A stretch of 64,000 nt of DNA from assembly GCA_026874595.1 (NCBI GenBank), contig CM049307.1, positions 32,349,862-32,413,861 on the forward strand, written 5' to 3'. Position numbers and translations under genes: made by a program. The notes below the pieces were generated by a model, which saw only the letters and a list, made by a program, of their open reading frames with translations, was not told the DNA's origin and ran no database searches. Source of the stretch: Sipunculus nudus. Lineage: Eukaryota > Annelida > Sipuncula > Golfingiida > Sipunculidae. This document shows positions 34,889 through 47,604 of the stretch, one piece after another. Within the stretch, counting starts at the first letter, position 1. Each line of letters begins with the position of its first letter.

Positions 34889-36053
34889 ATAACTAGAACA
34901 CAGGTAGTTGAAAAGCGATCTCAGGTATCCGCCGAATCATAGAGGCAGGAATAAAGTGAGGGGTGGACTGTGACAAGGAACGTGACAGCACTCCTATTTT
35001 TGGCATCAGCAAAGCCCAAATATAGCAAGATGCACGGACGGACGAAAAGAAAAAAAAATAAAAATAAAAATAAAACATATACAATATAATGCCTTTCTAG
35101 ATCTATTGATCTCGAAAATATTAGGCCAATACGTCAAACCACTCCTAAAAAATGCATTAATGTATTTTATGGATAAATGATAGTAGGTGGCGCCACCTGC
35201 CTTGTCTATTTAAGAAAGATTTATTTTTTTCAAATCTTTTCAAACCGTTAAATTGAACGACCTCAAAGAACTGCGTGATACCAAAAAGAGACCTTCAGAT
35301 GGACGCCAGATGAAATTGATCGCAGGTGGCGCCTCCAGTTTCATATACAAAATAAACGATTCCACAGTCGATGGACATATATATTATCAGGTGGATACAT
35401 CAAAAAACTTCTAAGATAAATGTGTGGATGTATTGTTCGAATAAGTGATTGTAAATGGTGCCACAAGTCTTGTGTACGAAAGAACTACAGACAAGATGGA
35501 TGGAAATGCAAAATTCCAGGCCAATAGTTCAAACTACTCCTGAGATGTGCCACCAAAAACAGATGCACAGACAACACATCACGCAAAAAAAGAAAAAAAA
35601 AAACGACTCTAGGTGGTGCTACTAGTCCTGTATACAATATAATAAAATCCACGATCTGTGCAAATGCAAAAGTTAAGGCTTATACGCCAAACCACTACTG
35701 AGAAAAGGGCATCAATGTATTGTACATAAACTGGACGGTAGGTGGCGCCATCAGTCTTGTCTACGACAAAGCAATACAAGAAGGAAAAAAGTGCAAAAAT
35801 TCCAGATTGATACATCCACCCATTCCAAGGATATGTGCAGTTTTCAACCTAAACAGATTTTTGGATGGACGCCACGCGAAAGGGGTAGTAGGTGATACCA
35901 TCATTGTGTGTCAATAACCATACAGGATTTAAGAAAGACCGGTCCAAGGGTCCCAGAGGAGTTCTTCGGAGACGAACGCGGCGGCGGTTGAACACGCGTA
36001 AAAACTTAGCATCCGCAAAATGGATACGATTAATGCTTTTGCGGATACAATTA
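34889..36053. mobile_element. Pearl/HINE-like element 4
   Basis: The left end AACTAGAACACAGGTAG leads to GGTATCCGCCGAATCA. The right end TTTTGCGGATACAA is preceded by GCATCCGCAAAA, so it folds as in copy 1. The core units carry GTAGGTGGCGCCACC and AAACCACTCCT. The right flank has CGAACGCGGCGGCGG, matching copy 1. Confidence 0.75.
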
Positions 36054-36599
36054 TTTATACCGCTGTTCGTACGTGTAATATGACCGTAAGAAAAAATAAA
36101 TGCGTGGTAACTCCGGGAGAAGTGATGGGTGTTCAGATTCGATCATTTCAATGTAGCAGCGTGAACTTTGAGTTCCGGAATAATCGTGCACATTTTTAAA
36201 AGTGATTACATTGATTCTTTTGGAAAGGATCTATTTAAGTGTTCTGTCTGTATCTTGCGTCGGATCTGTATTAGTTGTACGGAATACAAGGCTTATCCTC
36301 GGAAAATCACGTTCACTCAACAGTACACGCATGTTTCGTATAAGTTAATTTAATGCATAATCAGCCATGTAACATAACGGCAAGGCAAGCAACATATTCT
36401 GAGATAATCATGAAAAAACGACGATGGTTGAGAGGTTATTTCTTATCACTTTTACGTGATATCGGATTTTTGGTCTGGTGGCTTGTGTAATCAGTTGACA
36501 TTCACAAAAATCCCATACTTACAGCTTGGCTCTTGGTATTCAGAGCACACCTGCGCACCAGTTATACGCTATACACTCAGTTAAGGTAGGTTGCACTAT

Positions 36600-36735
36600 T
36601 TGATCTCTCTGTCTCTCTCTCTGTCTCTCTCTCTGTGTCCCTCTCTCTCTGTCTCTCTCTGTATATAAATGTATATAAATATATATTTATATATATACAC
36701 ATATTTATATATATATATATTTATATATATTCATA
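36600..36735. repeat. (CT)n-type and TATA low-complexity tract
   Basis: CTCTCTGT repeats followed by TATATAAATA-type sequence. Confidence 0.9.
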
Positions 36736-37342
36736 TTTTATTTCTTGCGTAATTTTCCCCCCTTGAACCCTGAGGTTGTAGAAAGGCTTTATCCTTTGTC
36801 CAATTGAGGTTATTGTAAATGAGTAATTGTAATAAGCAAATTACTTCTTTATAGATATTTCTTTGAGGAAATGGAGGCGGGTGAACAAATTGATACAGTT
36901 AACTTGACTTCATAGAACATCGTATCATGGCTTTTAAATGAAAGCCTAATATTTATTTACAATGCAGCTTAAGTATTATATACTTATGTGACGAAAATGA
37001 TAAATGAAAATTTTAAAGGACCTGTATTGAATTTCAACTTTTATTCATTTAGCCAATAAGACACAGAAGCTAATACTTAATTATTATGTGATCCCATGAA
37101 TACGGTAAGTAAGACCATGCACTGTAGTTCTGTTAATTAGAATAAATTTATAGAACCTAAAGAGTCTAAAGGCTCCTCCTGGATATAATTATGCCTTTAT
37201 GTAAGGCTTTGCATTTTTTCTTGAAGCATGCCATGAATTCTGCATTGTTTTTTCTTGTAGTTTGATTTTGACACCAGGATTTTTAAATGCAATCATTCAT
37301 ATAGTTTAAACAGCGATACATATGAATTCTTATGCAGTCCCA

Positions 37343-37401
37343 CTCATTATTATAATAGTTATTTTTCATTAATTAAATTTCCCGATCTTTATCCTTTACA
37401 A

Positions 37402-37441
<40 letters not shown>

Positions 37442-37597
37442 TTATATTTAAATGTTAGTGCTGAGAAGATGTTATATTGTAAATATATATCGTGCTCAGC
37501 ACTAACATATGAATATAAATACATATATATTATGATATATGTATAGGATAACGACCTGGAAATTTTATTAATGAAAAATAACTGTTATAATAATGAG
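37343..37597. mobile_element. Foldback (long inverted repeat) element
   Basis: Left-arm blocks CTCATTATTATAA, AGTTATTTTTCATTAAT and ATGTTAGTGCTGAG recur in inverse order on the right arm, with an apex at about 37,466-37,490. The inner stem GTTAGTGCTGAG/CTCAGCACTAAC is perfect. The arms are over 100 nt each with small interruptions. Confidence 0.85.
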
Positions 37598-37674
37598 GTA
37601 TAATTCTATAACCCTGCTTTGTCCTATCTGTAAAAATTTAAATGAAGACGGGTATTATAGAATAAAATCATATA

Positions 37675-37818
37675 CAGTGGATTGTGCATGACTGAAAGAC
37701 TACTCTTGAGGGAACCGAACACATATATGTTGGTTTTAAATGACCTGTCTAGCAAGACCACCTGTGAAGTAAGACCACTTTTGACCAGACCCTAAGTCTT
37801 ATTACAAAGGTTTAACTG
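37675..37818. mobile_element. Second MITE of the CAGTGG family
   Basis: CAGTGG and the right end AACTG lie between TA dinucleotides; the interior has GACCTGTCTAGCAAGACCAC. Similarity to the copy at 22,382 continues about 130 bp beyond its right end. Confidence 0.65.
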
Positions 37819-37987
37819 TATTTAATATTTATGAATGCATTTCTCATAATATAATCCTCTAAATTACCCGTCTAAATGCTGAAAGATTGGGAAATTTAAA
37901 CCCCGCGAATATATCGAACGAACAACAATATATTTTATATTATGAATCGTTTTGTTAGAGGATATACATATATGTTACACGATGTAT

Positions 37988-38815
37988 ATCATCTGAAATC
38001 TTTCATTTTGATTTTTAGAATAATATATCCATCCACTTGAAAACCAATTTTTTTTTTTTGCCACTCTGTGAGCAAAGGTCATGACCCAACTTTAAATAGA
38101 CTTCAGCCTATAATCCAAATCTATGCATGTGCATAATATAAGAGAAAACTTCCAAGAAAATTTTGACTTATAAGGCTCACAGTCCTGTTAAGTAGCAATG
38201 TTGGATAAATTAAAAGGCGCGAAACAAGAAAAGGATTAATATAGATGCCGCCACCACTATCCCGGTGGATCAATCCATGCAACCTATCTTGAGATATTCA
38301 TGATTTTGTGTGATTTTCACCAAATAATTGTTTAATAAAGATCAAGATCTCTGCTTAGTGAAGGTCATGACCTAGTTTTAATTAGGTTTCGTCCTCTGAC
38401 CCAGACCTATGCACACGTAATATTTGATAAAGATCCGTGAAATATATCATGAATAATTTCCCTCACAAGATATTTCTGGTGAACCGGACTGTGCTAAACC
38501 ATAGTTCCCCCGACTATGGGACACAATAACAGAACTGCACACCATTACTTACTCAATATTACAAAACTATTAGATTATTTCAAAATTCAGTTGATAAATC
38601 TCAGTGATGTAGAACTCGACTCAGGACTTGGACAAGAACTCGAGTGGCCTGGACTCGGATTTGCTGTCGGACTCGGATTATGTGGACTCGACTGCATCAC
38701 TGACAAATCAGTATAAGACCGGCCGTACTCGTGACGGGTGATGATAATGCATGAGAAATCCACGATTAGGTCATAGGACATGAAATATGACAGGACCAGG
38801 TGTGAACACGGTTAC
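37988..38815 (-). repeat. Inverted partner of the 25,966-26,848 block
   Basis: Reverse-complement similarity over the whole length; see the partner entry. It lies 1.2 kb upstream of gene B's first exon. Confidence 0.8.
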
Positions 38816-38896
38816 TGCTTGGATTATTGTTTTATTACTATTCATAACAAAACCTACAAACTGCAAATCAGTACACCAACGGATAACACTTTAATT

Positions 38897-38899
<3 letters not shown>

Positions 38900-38960
<61 letters not shown>

Positions 38961-38962
38961 GT
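38900..38962. repeat. (CT)n(AT)n microsatellite
   Basis: CT run followed by AT run. Confidence 0.95.
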
Positions 38963-40010
38963 ATAATTATATATGCTCCTATATATGCCGATTGTTTGAA
39001 AAACTTATATGTAATAATGTAGGTCGTCTGATGTTAAATTACTAGGTAAATTAACGCGTATTAAAATAAAGAAAAATATGTGCTTTTACAGTGCAGAATA
39101 GGAAATAAACAAAACAGTGTTTGCATACGAAATGTCGTAAATATTATCAGCTTCGTAAATTTTATACCAGTAAATACTTGTCTTAACGCTTAGTGGTTTT
39201 TCACTGACATTCAGTGAACTTTTGTGGTATATCAGTTGTAAATGGCTCTTGAAATTGTGCATATATCGCAAGGAATGAACTGTGGACACTGTTATGCTTA
39301 TAAAACACCAGCTACTGTTGGCTAATTCATCCATCAAAGATATTTCCGCACACTTCTTTAAACTGTTTACCACTGCCTCTCCCATACACTCCTAACATTT
39401 ACCCCATTTGGTTTTCACAATACTTGTGTTGGGGAAGTGTTCGTTTAATAATCCGTCCCTCGCTGCTGAAGTGTTGGATTTTTCCTACACATGAATTGCC
39501 TGTACTCATAAATATTAATGAACACTTGAACAGATATAGACAATTCGAGTTTTTTTTTTGTCAGCTGGATTTTCCAGTTCCTCGATCCAGGTCCCCCTAC
39601 AAGATGGCAGCACTGGTATTAATCTCATGTCCATCATGGTTAAATCAACCCGACATGATGGTCCGAATTTTACAGACGGACTTAACCAATGCAGAGTCTG
39701 TTTGTTAACTTGTTTTAATTTCAACTGGCGTTCTTTCTCACTCTTTCCTTTTTTATATTGGTTTAATTTCCATGGAGACAAACACCGTTCATGATTTTTG
39801 ATATTTGTCTGGCACAGTCTGTAGAAACCTAAAGAGGTGAAATTTGTTCATTTGTTTTATATTAAAGTTATGGTAATTTCAGTTTGATCTTTTATCTGCA
39901 TCAGGCAACCTATAGTATGCGTGATACTTTTTTTTCAACCAAATTATATTACATTTTATTTTGTTTGAAATATCGATGCTAATAGTTGTAGGCCGATCTT
40001 TTTTATACAG

Positions 40011-40089
40011 GTTGGGACCAAAATGATTTTACAGACTTCTTCTGCTGGTGGTAAAATGTTTGTCCAGGACGATCTGTGGTATGAGAAAG
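40011..40089 (+). CDS. Gene B exon with start codon (22 codons plus 1 nt)
   Basis: The acceptor ...TTTTATACAG precedes 12 nt of leader and the ATG (40,023; context CCAAAATGA). The donor is GAAAG|GTATGT. The frame is open upstream to the acceptor, so a further coding exon upstream is possible. Confidence 0.6.
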
Positions 40090-41889
40090 GTATGTTAGAA
40101 GTACCAGTGTAATTATCTCACGGCTAGATGAGCATGCATTTTTTTATTTGATTCAAATATTTGGAATGCGGCAAATAACCAGCATGCAGTAATGTAAAAC
40201 CATATATATATATTCAACCGTTGCCTTAGCATTCTGCTATGACAATGATGTCATATCATGCACTAATGGACAGAAAAACAGATAAGAATAATATAACTAG
40301 CAGTAACTGCGTTTAAACATTGGACGCTCAAACAAATTAAAAACATACTTTAGTTTAGACAAGTGTAATTTGAGTCATCCATAAATCATAACGGTGTTTT
40401 AACATGCACCTTGGCGTATATTTCATTTATAGAAGTTACCTCCAGGTAATAAATTTTAGCTCATGGCTATTGAGAAGGGCGAATGATTTTACAATATGTG
40501 AAGGCGGGTCCTCTCCTTTGCAGTCCCCTTATTCACGAATACTTTATCCGCCCTTGTAGCATAATTCAATATTTACATAATTTAAGGTTTGGCTGCTATC
40601 CATAAATTGACCAGCTGTCTTGTTACCATAAATGTAATATGCCATTAACCACACATCCGTAAGTTGATGTATAAACCCCATTTTGTATATGCGATTCGAG
40701 GTTTGCTACCTGTCAGCTAAAACAATGCTTTGGCTTAACTTATGTATGAAATTTTCCCATGTATGTCTCATTCTGGGCGGTTTTAAACTTTCTTTACGTG
40801 TTAACTCAGTGAAATGACAACTGACATGCATTTTTTTCAAAATTAGGCTGGTCCAATGCCTTCTTTCTCTCCTTGTCATGCATTGTTACCTCAAAACACT
40901 ACGGCTACGGTCTATGACATGGGAACTCAGATCTAGTCTAATATAAAAATCAGGAAAATATTGGGTGAGGATGAAATCTATTTTTAAACTTGTGGTTTTC
41001 CATGTGGCATTGCTTACTCGTATCACTTGACGTCAGGGGGTGCCATGGTGTCATGCAAGTATTTGCTAATGAGCTATAAATATCCGCACCTACGACATTG
41101 TTTATTTACTTAAGCCCAGGGCTCACAATAGATCTAATACTTACGCTACACACATATGACTGAAGGGTCTTCAAATACACTGGCGATTGAGTGCAGTAAT
41201 TCAAAGAGTCACTTCCCTCATAGGGTCTTTTGACGTCATTTTATGAATCCGATATATTTTTCTGTGCCTAATGACTAGAACAACAGGCCATATCTTGAAA
41301 TAACATGTATATGTTTGTGCATGTATGTATTTATTCATGAGTTCATGGCAACGAATCCTTTTTTATTTAAATTAAGAAAGACTGATAAAATAACATGCAG
41401 CCGTTTTGCTGAAATTTTGCCATGTGATGTTTCTCTATAAAATAATGTTGATGCAATGGAAAATACCGGAGTCAAGGTCGTGTTGTGCCAGACAGCCCTT
41501 TATCATATGCCACCCAGTGACTGAAGAGCCCTATATATAAACTTATATATTTGAGAAAGCTACTCCCGTGACGTCATATCGAGTTATTTTTTGTTAATAC
41601 GAGATATCAGTTAAGTCTTGGTGATGAATGTGTACGTGATGATAAACAGTAGGACGGGTTGATTCCATGGCTCTCTATGTAAACACAAGAACTACCGAAA
41701 TATCCTCTTTAGATCTATTTTAGTCAAATCAATATTTATTCTATTGCCCAACAGTTCTTTTGATTCATACACATACTTATATAGATGGGTAAAGAAGTAA
41801 AAAAAAAAATCCACGCTTGTACGTCATAAATGGTAAGCTAAAGCAGTATCTATTTACCGAAGATTTACGTCAAATAAAAAAAAGAACGG

Positions 41890-41924
<35 letters not shown>

Positions 41925-43191
41925 TAATAATTATGTTGAATAATGATTCAGTTTAATGATGTAGTAATAGTCATTATGTCTCCTCGTTTAGGTGAGCAGG
42001 CGGGGAAGGACAACTTCAATAATGAGAGTCAAAAGAACAACCTAGATGGCAAGTTTAAATGCCTGGACGACTTAATACAGGATGTAGCATCACAGAAAAT
42101 CCTGAACTGTACAAATTCCAGAAGGTCACCTGATGCAGAGGCCGACAAAACCAAGGCAGTACTGCTCAATGTCAAAGCACCAAGGTCAACTCCGAAAGAA
42201 CCTAAGACAATACATAAAAACCAAAACAAATCAAGAAGATTAGACAAAAAGCGCAAGAGACTTCAAGCATTAAAAAGAGGTGAGCTGTGTACTATAAAAT
42301 GAGTACCATTAACGTTTCTACATTCAGACAATTTTATGTTGATTACTTTATAGAGCAAACTGAGATGATGCTTTAAATATCTCCTGTGGGAAACGACCCT
42401 CGAATGTTATGTTAGGAAGACTTGGTAAATAAAGGTACTGGTTACAATTACTTCCGTCAAATTAACCTCAAAATATAATATGTACAAGGAATTCTCTAAA
42501 TAAGTTGAGCATCAATATGGCCCAGTACTTCAGGTATTGTTGCTGCTGACAGCATTTACAATCGGACCAGCTGGTCACTTGAGGAGAAGTCCAAACTATG
42601 ACTTCGCAAGGGTATTGATTAATCTGAACACCAGAAAATCTTTTTAATGACGGAAACGCAGTTTAAGTAGTTTCAGTTGCTTTATACATAATTTTAGCTG
42701 AATTCCTTGCATAAATATAGGGATATACTGAGCTACCTTAGATCACACGCCGATGTTTAATCACAGAATTCGGAGACTTATCTCACTGAAAACACATTAA
42801 GTTTAATCTGTACTAATTGTAAAATAATTCAATACCGATTTGTTGACGATGTAAAAAACTGATGATGTATGAAACTTTGCGATCTGAATATTTATTTCAA
42901 GTAAGATAACATTGCGAATTAATGATATTAAGTATTTAATTGCCTCTGTTATATTTAACAGACTTTTGTTGTGCTGGCTATGATTTAAAATAGCGCTACA
43001 TTAAATTTTTTTTTCGAACACTCCTCTGAGCTGCTGTGATCTCACGTTTTCTTGGTTTTACAGCGCTGTGTTGTGCTGGGTGGATTTTCCTCTGTCCTCT
43101 GTTTACCTGCGTATTCTGTCTTAGGGAATCCCCGGACTGGGAAGACAAAGAGGACTTGAGTGAGGACGACTGCCTGCCATGCTGGAGCTGA
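40023..43191 (+). CDS. Gene B: paralogue of gene A, 160 aa, three exons
   Basis: Exons 40,023-40,089, 41,992-42,279 and 43,064-43,191 join in phase 1 at both junctions. The product begins MILQTSSAGGKMF. A polar middle region holds a serine/lysine-rich stretch and a strongly basic cluster (SRRLDKKRKRLQALKR). The last exon encodes a hydrophobic segment (GWIFLCPLFTCVFCL) and an acidic tail ending EDDCLPCWS. The plan is the same as gene A: basic stretch, single C-terminal membrane span, acidic tail. The middle exons of A and B are hardly alike, while the last exon is well conserved, so selection appears to act mainly on the C-terminal module. The family is not recognised. A membrane topology with cytosolic N-terminus is inferred from the charge distribution. 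Confidence 0.75.
40090..41990 (+). other. Gene B intron 1
   Basis: AT-rich, with an AT tract at about 41,890-41,925; no transposon end or open frame was recognised, in contrast with the transposon-laden intron 1 of gene A. Confidence 0.5.
41992..42279 (+). CDS. Gene B exon 2 (288 nt, phase 1 to 1)
   Basis: The acceptor is ...CCTCGTTTAG and the donor is AAGAG|GTGAGC, in the same place as gene A's GC donor. It encodes KCLDDLIQDV, then a Lys/Pro-rich region and the basic cluster. Confidence 0.75.
43064..43191 (+). CDS. Gene B exon 3: membrane segment plus acidic tail
   Basis: The acceptor is ...TTGGTTTTACAG; the 128-nt coding part, identical in length to gene A's, ends at TGA (43,189-43,191). 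The segment is cysteine-rich (five Cys within and next to the hydrophobic run). Confidence 0.8.
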
Positions 43192-43199
43192 CACGCGTG

Positions 43200-46000
43200 T
43201 GTATTTATGTAAGAGAGTTAAGAAGAACTGAAAAAGAGAAAGGGAATTTTATGCCAAGCCAAAGGCGGAAGTACTTGCCTCAAGTTGAGGGGCACGGTCC
43301 GCCGCCATCTTGCCAACTAGACACTCCAGAAATGTGGGTCTACCGAGTATTTAAAATCAAATGAACTGTGTTCAAACAAACCATACAAACTGCCATGCTT
43401 ACGTCGCGTGTGGGCAAACTGCACAACCCTATTTAAGTTGTATGGTTGTGTTGTCCCTGCCTTCAGAGACCTCGGGTATTCATTGATGGTTTACATTGAC
43501 AGTTAGCTCAAGATTTCAATTACAGTATGTTCTGATATAGATCTGACACAAAAACAAGGTCATGTGACCCGAATAACCGTTATACCTACCTCATCCTTCA
43601 CAGAGGCCACAGTCGCCACACGTAAATTAAGGTTGTGCTCAGCGCCATCTAGTGGCCACCTAGCAAGTGCTCCACGGTCTGGTAACCCCATGATGGACCA
43701 AAGCTGTACGTTATTTACCAGTTTCAGGTGCAAATTTTATCATTTTTTGTGTGAACGAAACATAAACATGCAAAGTGATACCGGGTAGTCAGTCAGATAC
43801 ATATCACCAGTTCTTTTAGTTCCTCTGATTAACGCCAGATGACAGTACTTACCGCTCTGGCAGGTTTCGCTTGTTGAACGTGTATGGTCGGATATATTAA
43901 AATATCCTGAGTCACTGACATAATTTTAAAAAAAGCTTTCATCTGCTGTTGTTGTATCTTCAAGACTGATTCTTTGCTGTCGCCGTCAGATGGAGCTAGT
44001 GACATATACTACACAGAGAGTAAAACGTGAGGCGTTTCTCCAATCTGTTTATAATACGATCATGTCATGTTCGGAATAGCTACGGGTATTTATGACGATT
44101 GTCCATGTGTATTTCCATTTTTTTCTCAACTTATAGAATTATTCTAATTAAATATTCCTAAAATTTGGGACAAGTTTTATAAATTCACTGTGATATGATG
44201 AATGGCATTACAATTTTTTTCCATTATTTGGCACTGTTCTTATCGTATTTGTATGTAAAATTATGACACCAGAAATGTATTTTAATTTATTTAAAACAAT
44301 TGTTATTTGTACTTTTCTTTTTATATATGAATCAAAGATTTAATATATACATGTTTGTTAGCGGCAGCATACGCTATGTCAAACACTGTTGATTGTACTG
44401 TCACAGATGTAAATTGATAATTAAACCTGCGCCACTAAGAAAATGTTGATTCTCATTTTTAAGTGAACGTTATTGGGAGGAAGCTACAGGCACCTGCCTA
44501 CATATTGCAAATAGAAAAATTATGCCTTCGGGATTAAATGGAAGAAAAAACAATTCTGCATGATGCTGGATGCGGCTGCGGCAATAGCTACAGATGAATC
44601 CACCAGCCCTGACGTATTTTGCATGGTTAAAAAAAGTATCACATTCCACACATTTCGATAACATTCCACACTTTTTTTAAAAGGCTTTGTCTATGCCTAA
44701 TCTATGAATATTTAAGACTAACGTCTATGCATACTTTATGATATTATTAGGAATAATATCATCATATAAGATTTGTCGATCCAGGAACTGTTTTGCTTAT
44801 ATTCCAAAGAGGCTACAACACAGCCAGTAGCTCAGATTTATTTCTTTATTTGTAATGAACAAAAAATATGCATTTTCCTTACATAAACGCCCATCAATGT
44901 ATATAAACATTTATACACCGCGTTTGGGTGATAATATAAGTCGAATTTAAGCGAGTTAGCTTTGCTTAATGACAAAGGATGTAAGGGTTTAAAGTGTCAA
45001 TAGAGGGCGCCAGTGAATGAAAAATGTAAAACCGGTATCACGGTCCCCTTCAAGGCTTGTCCCGGCTTTTCACAAATAATTAACAAAATTTATGGTAGAA
45101 ATGACACAATGACAATAATATTTTATGACATCATGGTAAAAAATGGTAATTCCGAGTAAAAATAATGCCTCGTATTGCAATAAAGAGGCTGACAGAAAGA
45201 TGTTGAAGCTGAGTATGTTGTCGACTCCAGGTAATGTGCTGTCTATGATAATGTAACTCATAGGCCTTTTTTATTCAACGGAAAGGGCTGGAAGTCAAAG
45301 GATATTGTTTGAGTGCCTTTATCTCAAATAAAACATGAAAAATGGCTTATTTTACTTTTACTTAAATGCATTCTTAGAGACTTAGATCCGATGGTTCCAA
45401 ATACCGGCCTTCTCACTTTACCGCAGCAATAGGTTTTGTGATGCAATCATGCTTTCTACGTCGCCATGGCGGTATCTGAGACTATAGTCACCACTGTGGC
45501 CGTTCACGTTTGGTTGTTAAATGGCTGCAAGTGTCTGTTTATTTATTATTGCAAAAAAGGCGCCCCGTTTCAGGCAGATTTGAAATTAAAGGAACCTTTA
45601 TTCTTTGTCGGTCGTAAAATGACTTAATTTGAACTGGTTTTAAATCCGTAGTCATCTCGCATACCGTTTTCGAGAAAATTTATTTACCTAAGTTTTATCA
45701 ATTATGTGACAAAAAACCTTCGTTATCAATTATAATATGGCATGAAATGAAGTAAGTTAACATTGGTTGTGATAATTTTCAGCTATTGATACGGGATGAA
45801 GTAACATTTTTTTCTTAAAATATTAAAGATAACGGTTTGACAGGCAGACGAACATGACAAAGGATGGTCAGAAACAGCTCGTATGCAACTGGTTGACTTA
45901 AAAATTATCACAACCCGAAGGTTTGATGTACCACAACAACGTCTATATCGACGATTATAGTATACTGTCACCATTAGGGTCCAACGTCAATTTGTCTTCA
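43200..46000. other. Gene B 3' region and intergenic sequence
   Basis: The gene B 3' UTR must begin here, but no clear AATAAA lies within the first kilobase; ATTAAA-type hexamers occur near 44,150 and 44,421. The remaining short frames have no support. Confidence 0.35.
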
Positions 46001-46031
46001 AGGGTGGGGGGATGACTCGCAACTTTTTTTC

Positions 46032-46032
<1 letters not shown>

Positions 46033-46115
<83 letters not shown>
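46033..46115. repeat. (CA)n(TA)n microsatellite
   Basis: CA run followed by TA run, then poly-T. Confidence 0.95.
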
Positions 46116-46119
<4 letters not shown>

Positions 46120-47079
46120 TTTTTGTCATTTAAATATATTACAATTAAGTATAAGGTTTTAGAAAATAAGGTATTCTGTTTCCAGTCTATGTTAATTATA
46201 AATCTTGTTTAGATATAAAATATTTCACATTAAACTCAGAAATTGAACTAAAGTGCATTACTCTAATTATTATATATTTCGTTTCTAATATATGAATATT
46301 ATTCTCTGAATTTTAAGGGGGACGATTTCATAGATCACCCCCTTGCAAAATAGTGGGGGTTATATATACCCCCATCCCCCCTATATTGACGCCCCTGGTC
46401 ACAAATTGTAGATCCTATCAGGGCTGATATTCCTGAGTTGTAAACTCCAGGTACTGTCTCCCTCACGTGTAGGATCAAGGTCTTGTTCTATCTCTTTCTG
46501 ATTAATTTGTTTCATTTGTCTATCTTTTTCAACCGACAGACTTGCAAACGCTTAAGCTTAGAACCTTATCTGTTTACCTAATAACGTTGTTTTGTTTATT
46601 TGAATAAAAAGAATTATCTAAAATATCAACCAAACATCATATCATTGTAAAGGATGTCTGGTAAGCGTAAGAAATGAACAAGATTTAAACACCATATGAA
46701 TATCTGGTCGGATGTATGTAAAATTTTCTCCATGCATGTTGTAACACGCGTTATGAAAATCTTATATGTCCAAACGTCCGAAATGAGAAGTAACAAGACC
46801 ATGACTCAAATTCTTTATTACAGGGTAAATGAACAATATTGCTAACAGTTTAATTATTCATGACGGTCACATGAAAGCTTACTTGTGTGTACAAGAGTTG
46901 TATTTGTGAAGAAAAACATCAAGTTGTGATAGGAGGAGTCGGGTTTGAGTGTGACAATTGATTTAAAATATTACCTCTATATGTTTAAAAGAGAAGTAAA
47001 TGTCGATGAAATACAGGTTGCAATGGGTTAGGAGAAGGTTTTGAATCAATTGAACAGTGTCACAAACTGAAATTCCGTT

Positions 47080-47562
47080 TCAGGAGCATGGCCTTAGGTA
47101 AGCCATAGTGCGTGAGGGGCCGTAAAATGTGAGTCCGAGACTGGAACTTGGCAGGACTGAGGTCGCAGAGTGAAAGACGTAGATAATGTGTGACTGCAAT
47201 GAAGTCACATCAAACCGTGGAAGAGTGGTAGCATGAGAGTTGTCCATAGAATGAATGTTGGAAATCTAACGCATTAGGGTTGCAGAATCATAGGTAATAG
47301 AGAGCGTGAGGCAGGACTGTTATCGAATGGAAAAAGTTCATAGGCGTGTGACAGGGTAAACGGAGAGGTGATATTGACTCAATGCTTGAATATGAGGAGT
47401 GACAGCCCATGGTGGAAGTGTGAGAACAGGGAGGGCGAATGCAGTCTGTATAGAGTGAGAGTGTGTTGGAAGAATGTGAAAGGGTTGAGTTGCACAGTGA
47501 GTCCAAAGAAAGGCCGACACAGGACGATGGAGCAGGGTGACAGTCCGTTAAGAGAACGTACA

Positions 47563-47604
<42 letters not shown>

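Noticed and set aside
39086-39385. 99-codon minus-strand frame between genes A and B
   Set aside because: Codon composition is plausible, but the ATG context is weak, no donor or acceptor explains it and nothing is recognisable.
39601-39794. Possible upstream coding exon of gene B starting at AAGATGGCAGC
   Set aside because: The start context is good, but its frame does not reach a donor in a phase that joins convincingly to 40,011; it could be promoter-proximal sequence.
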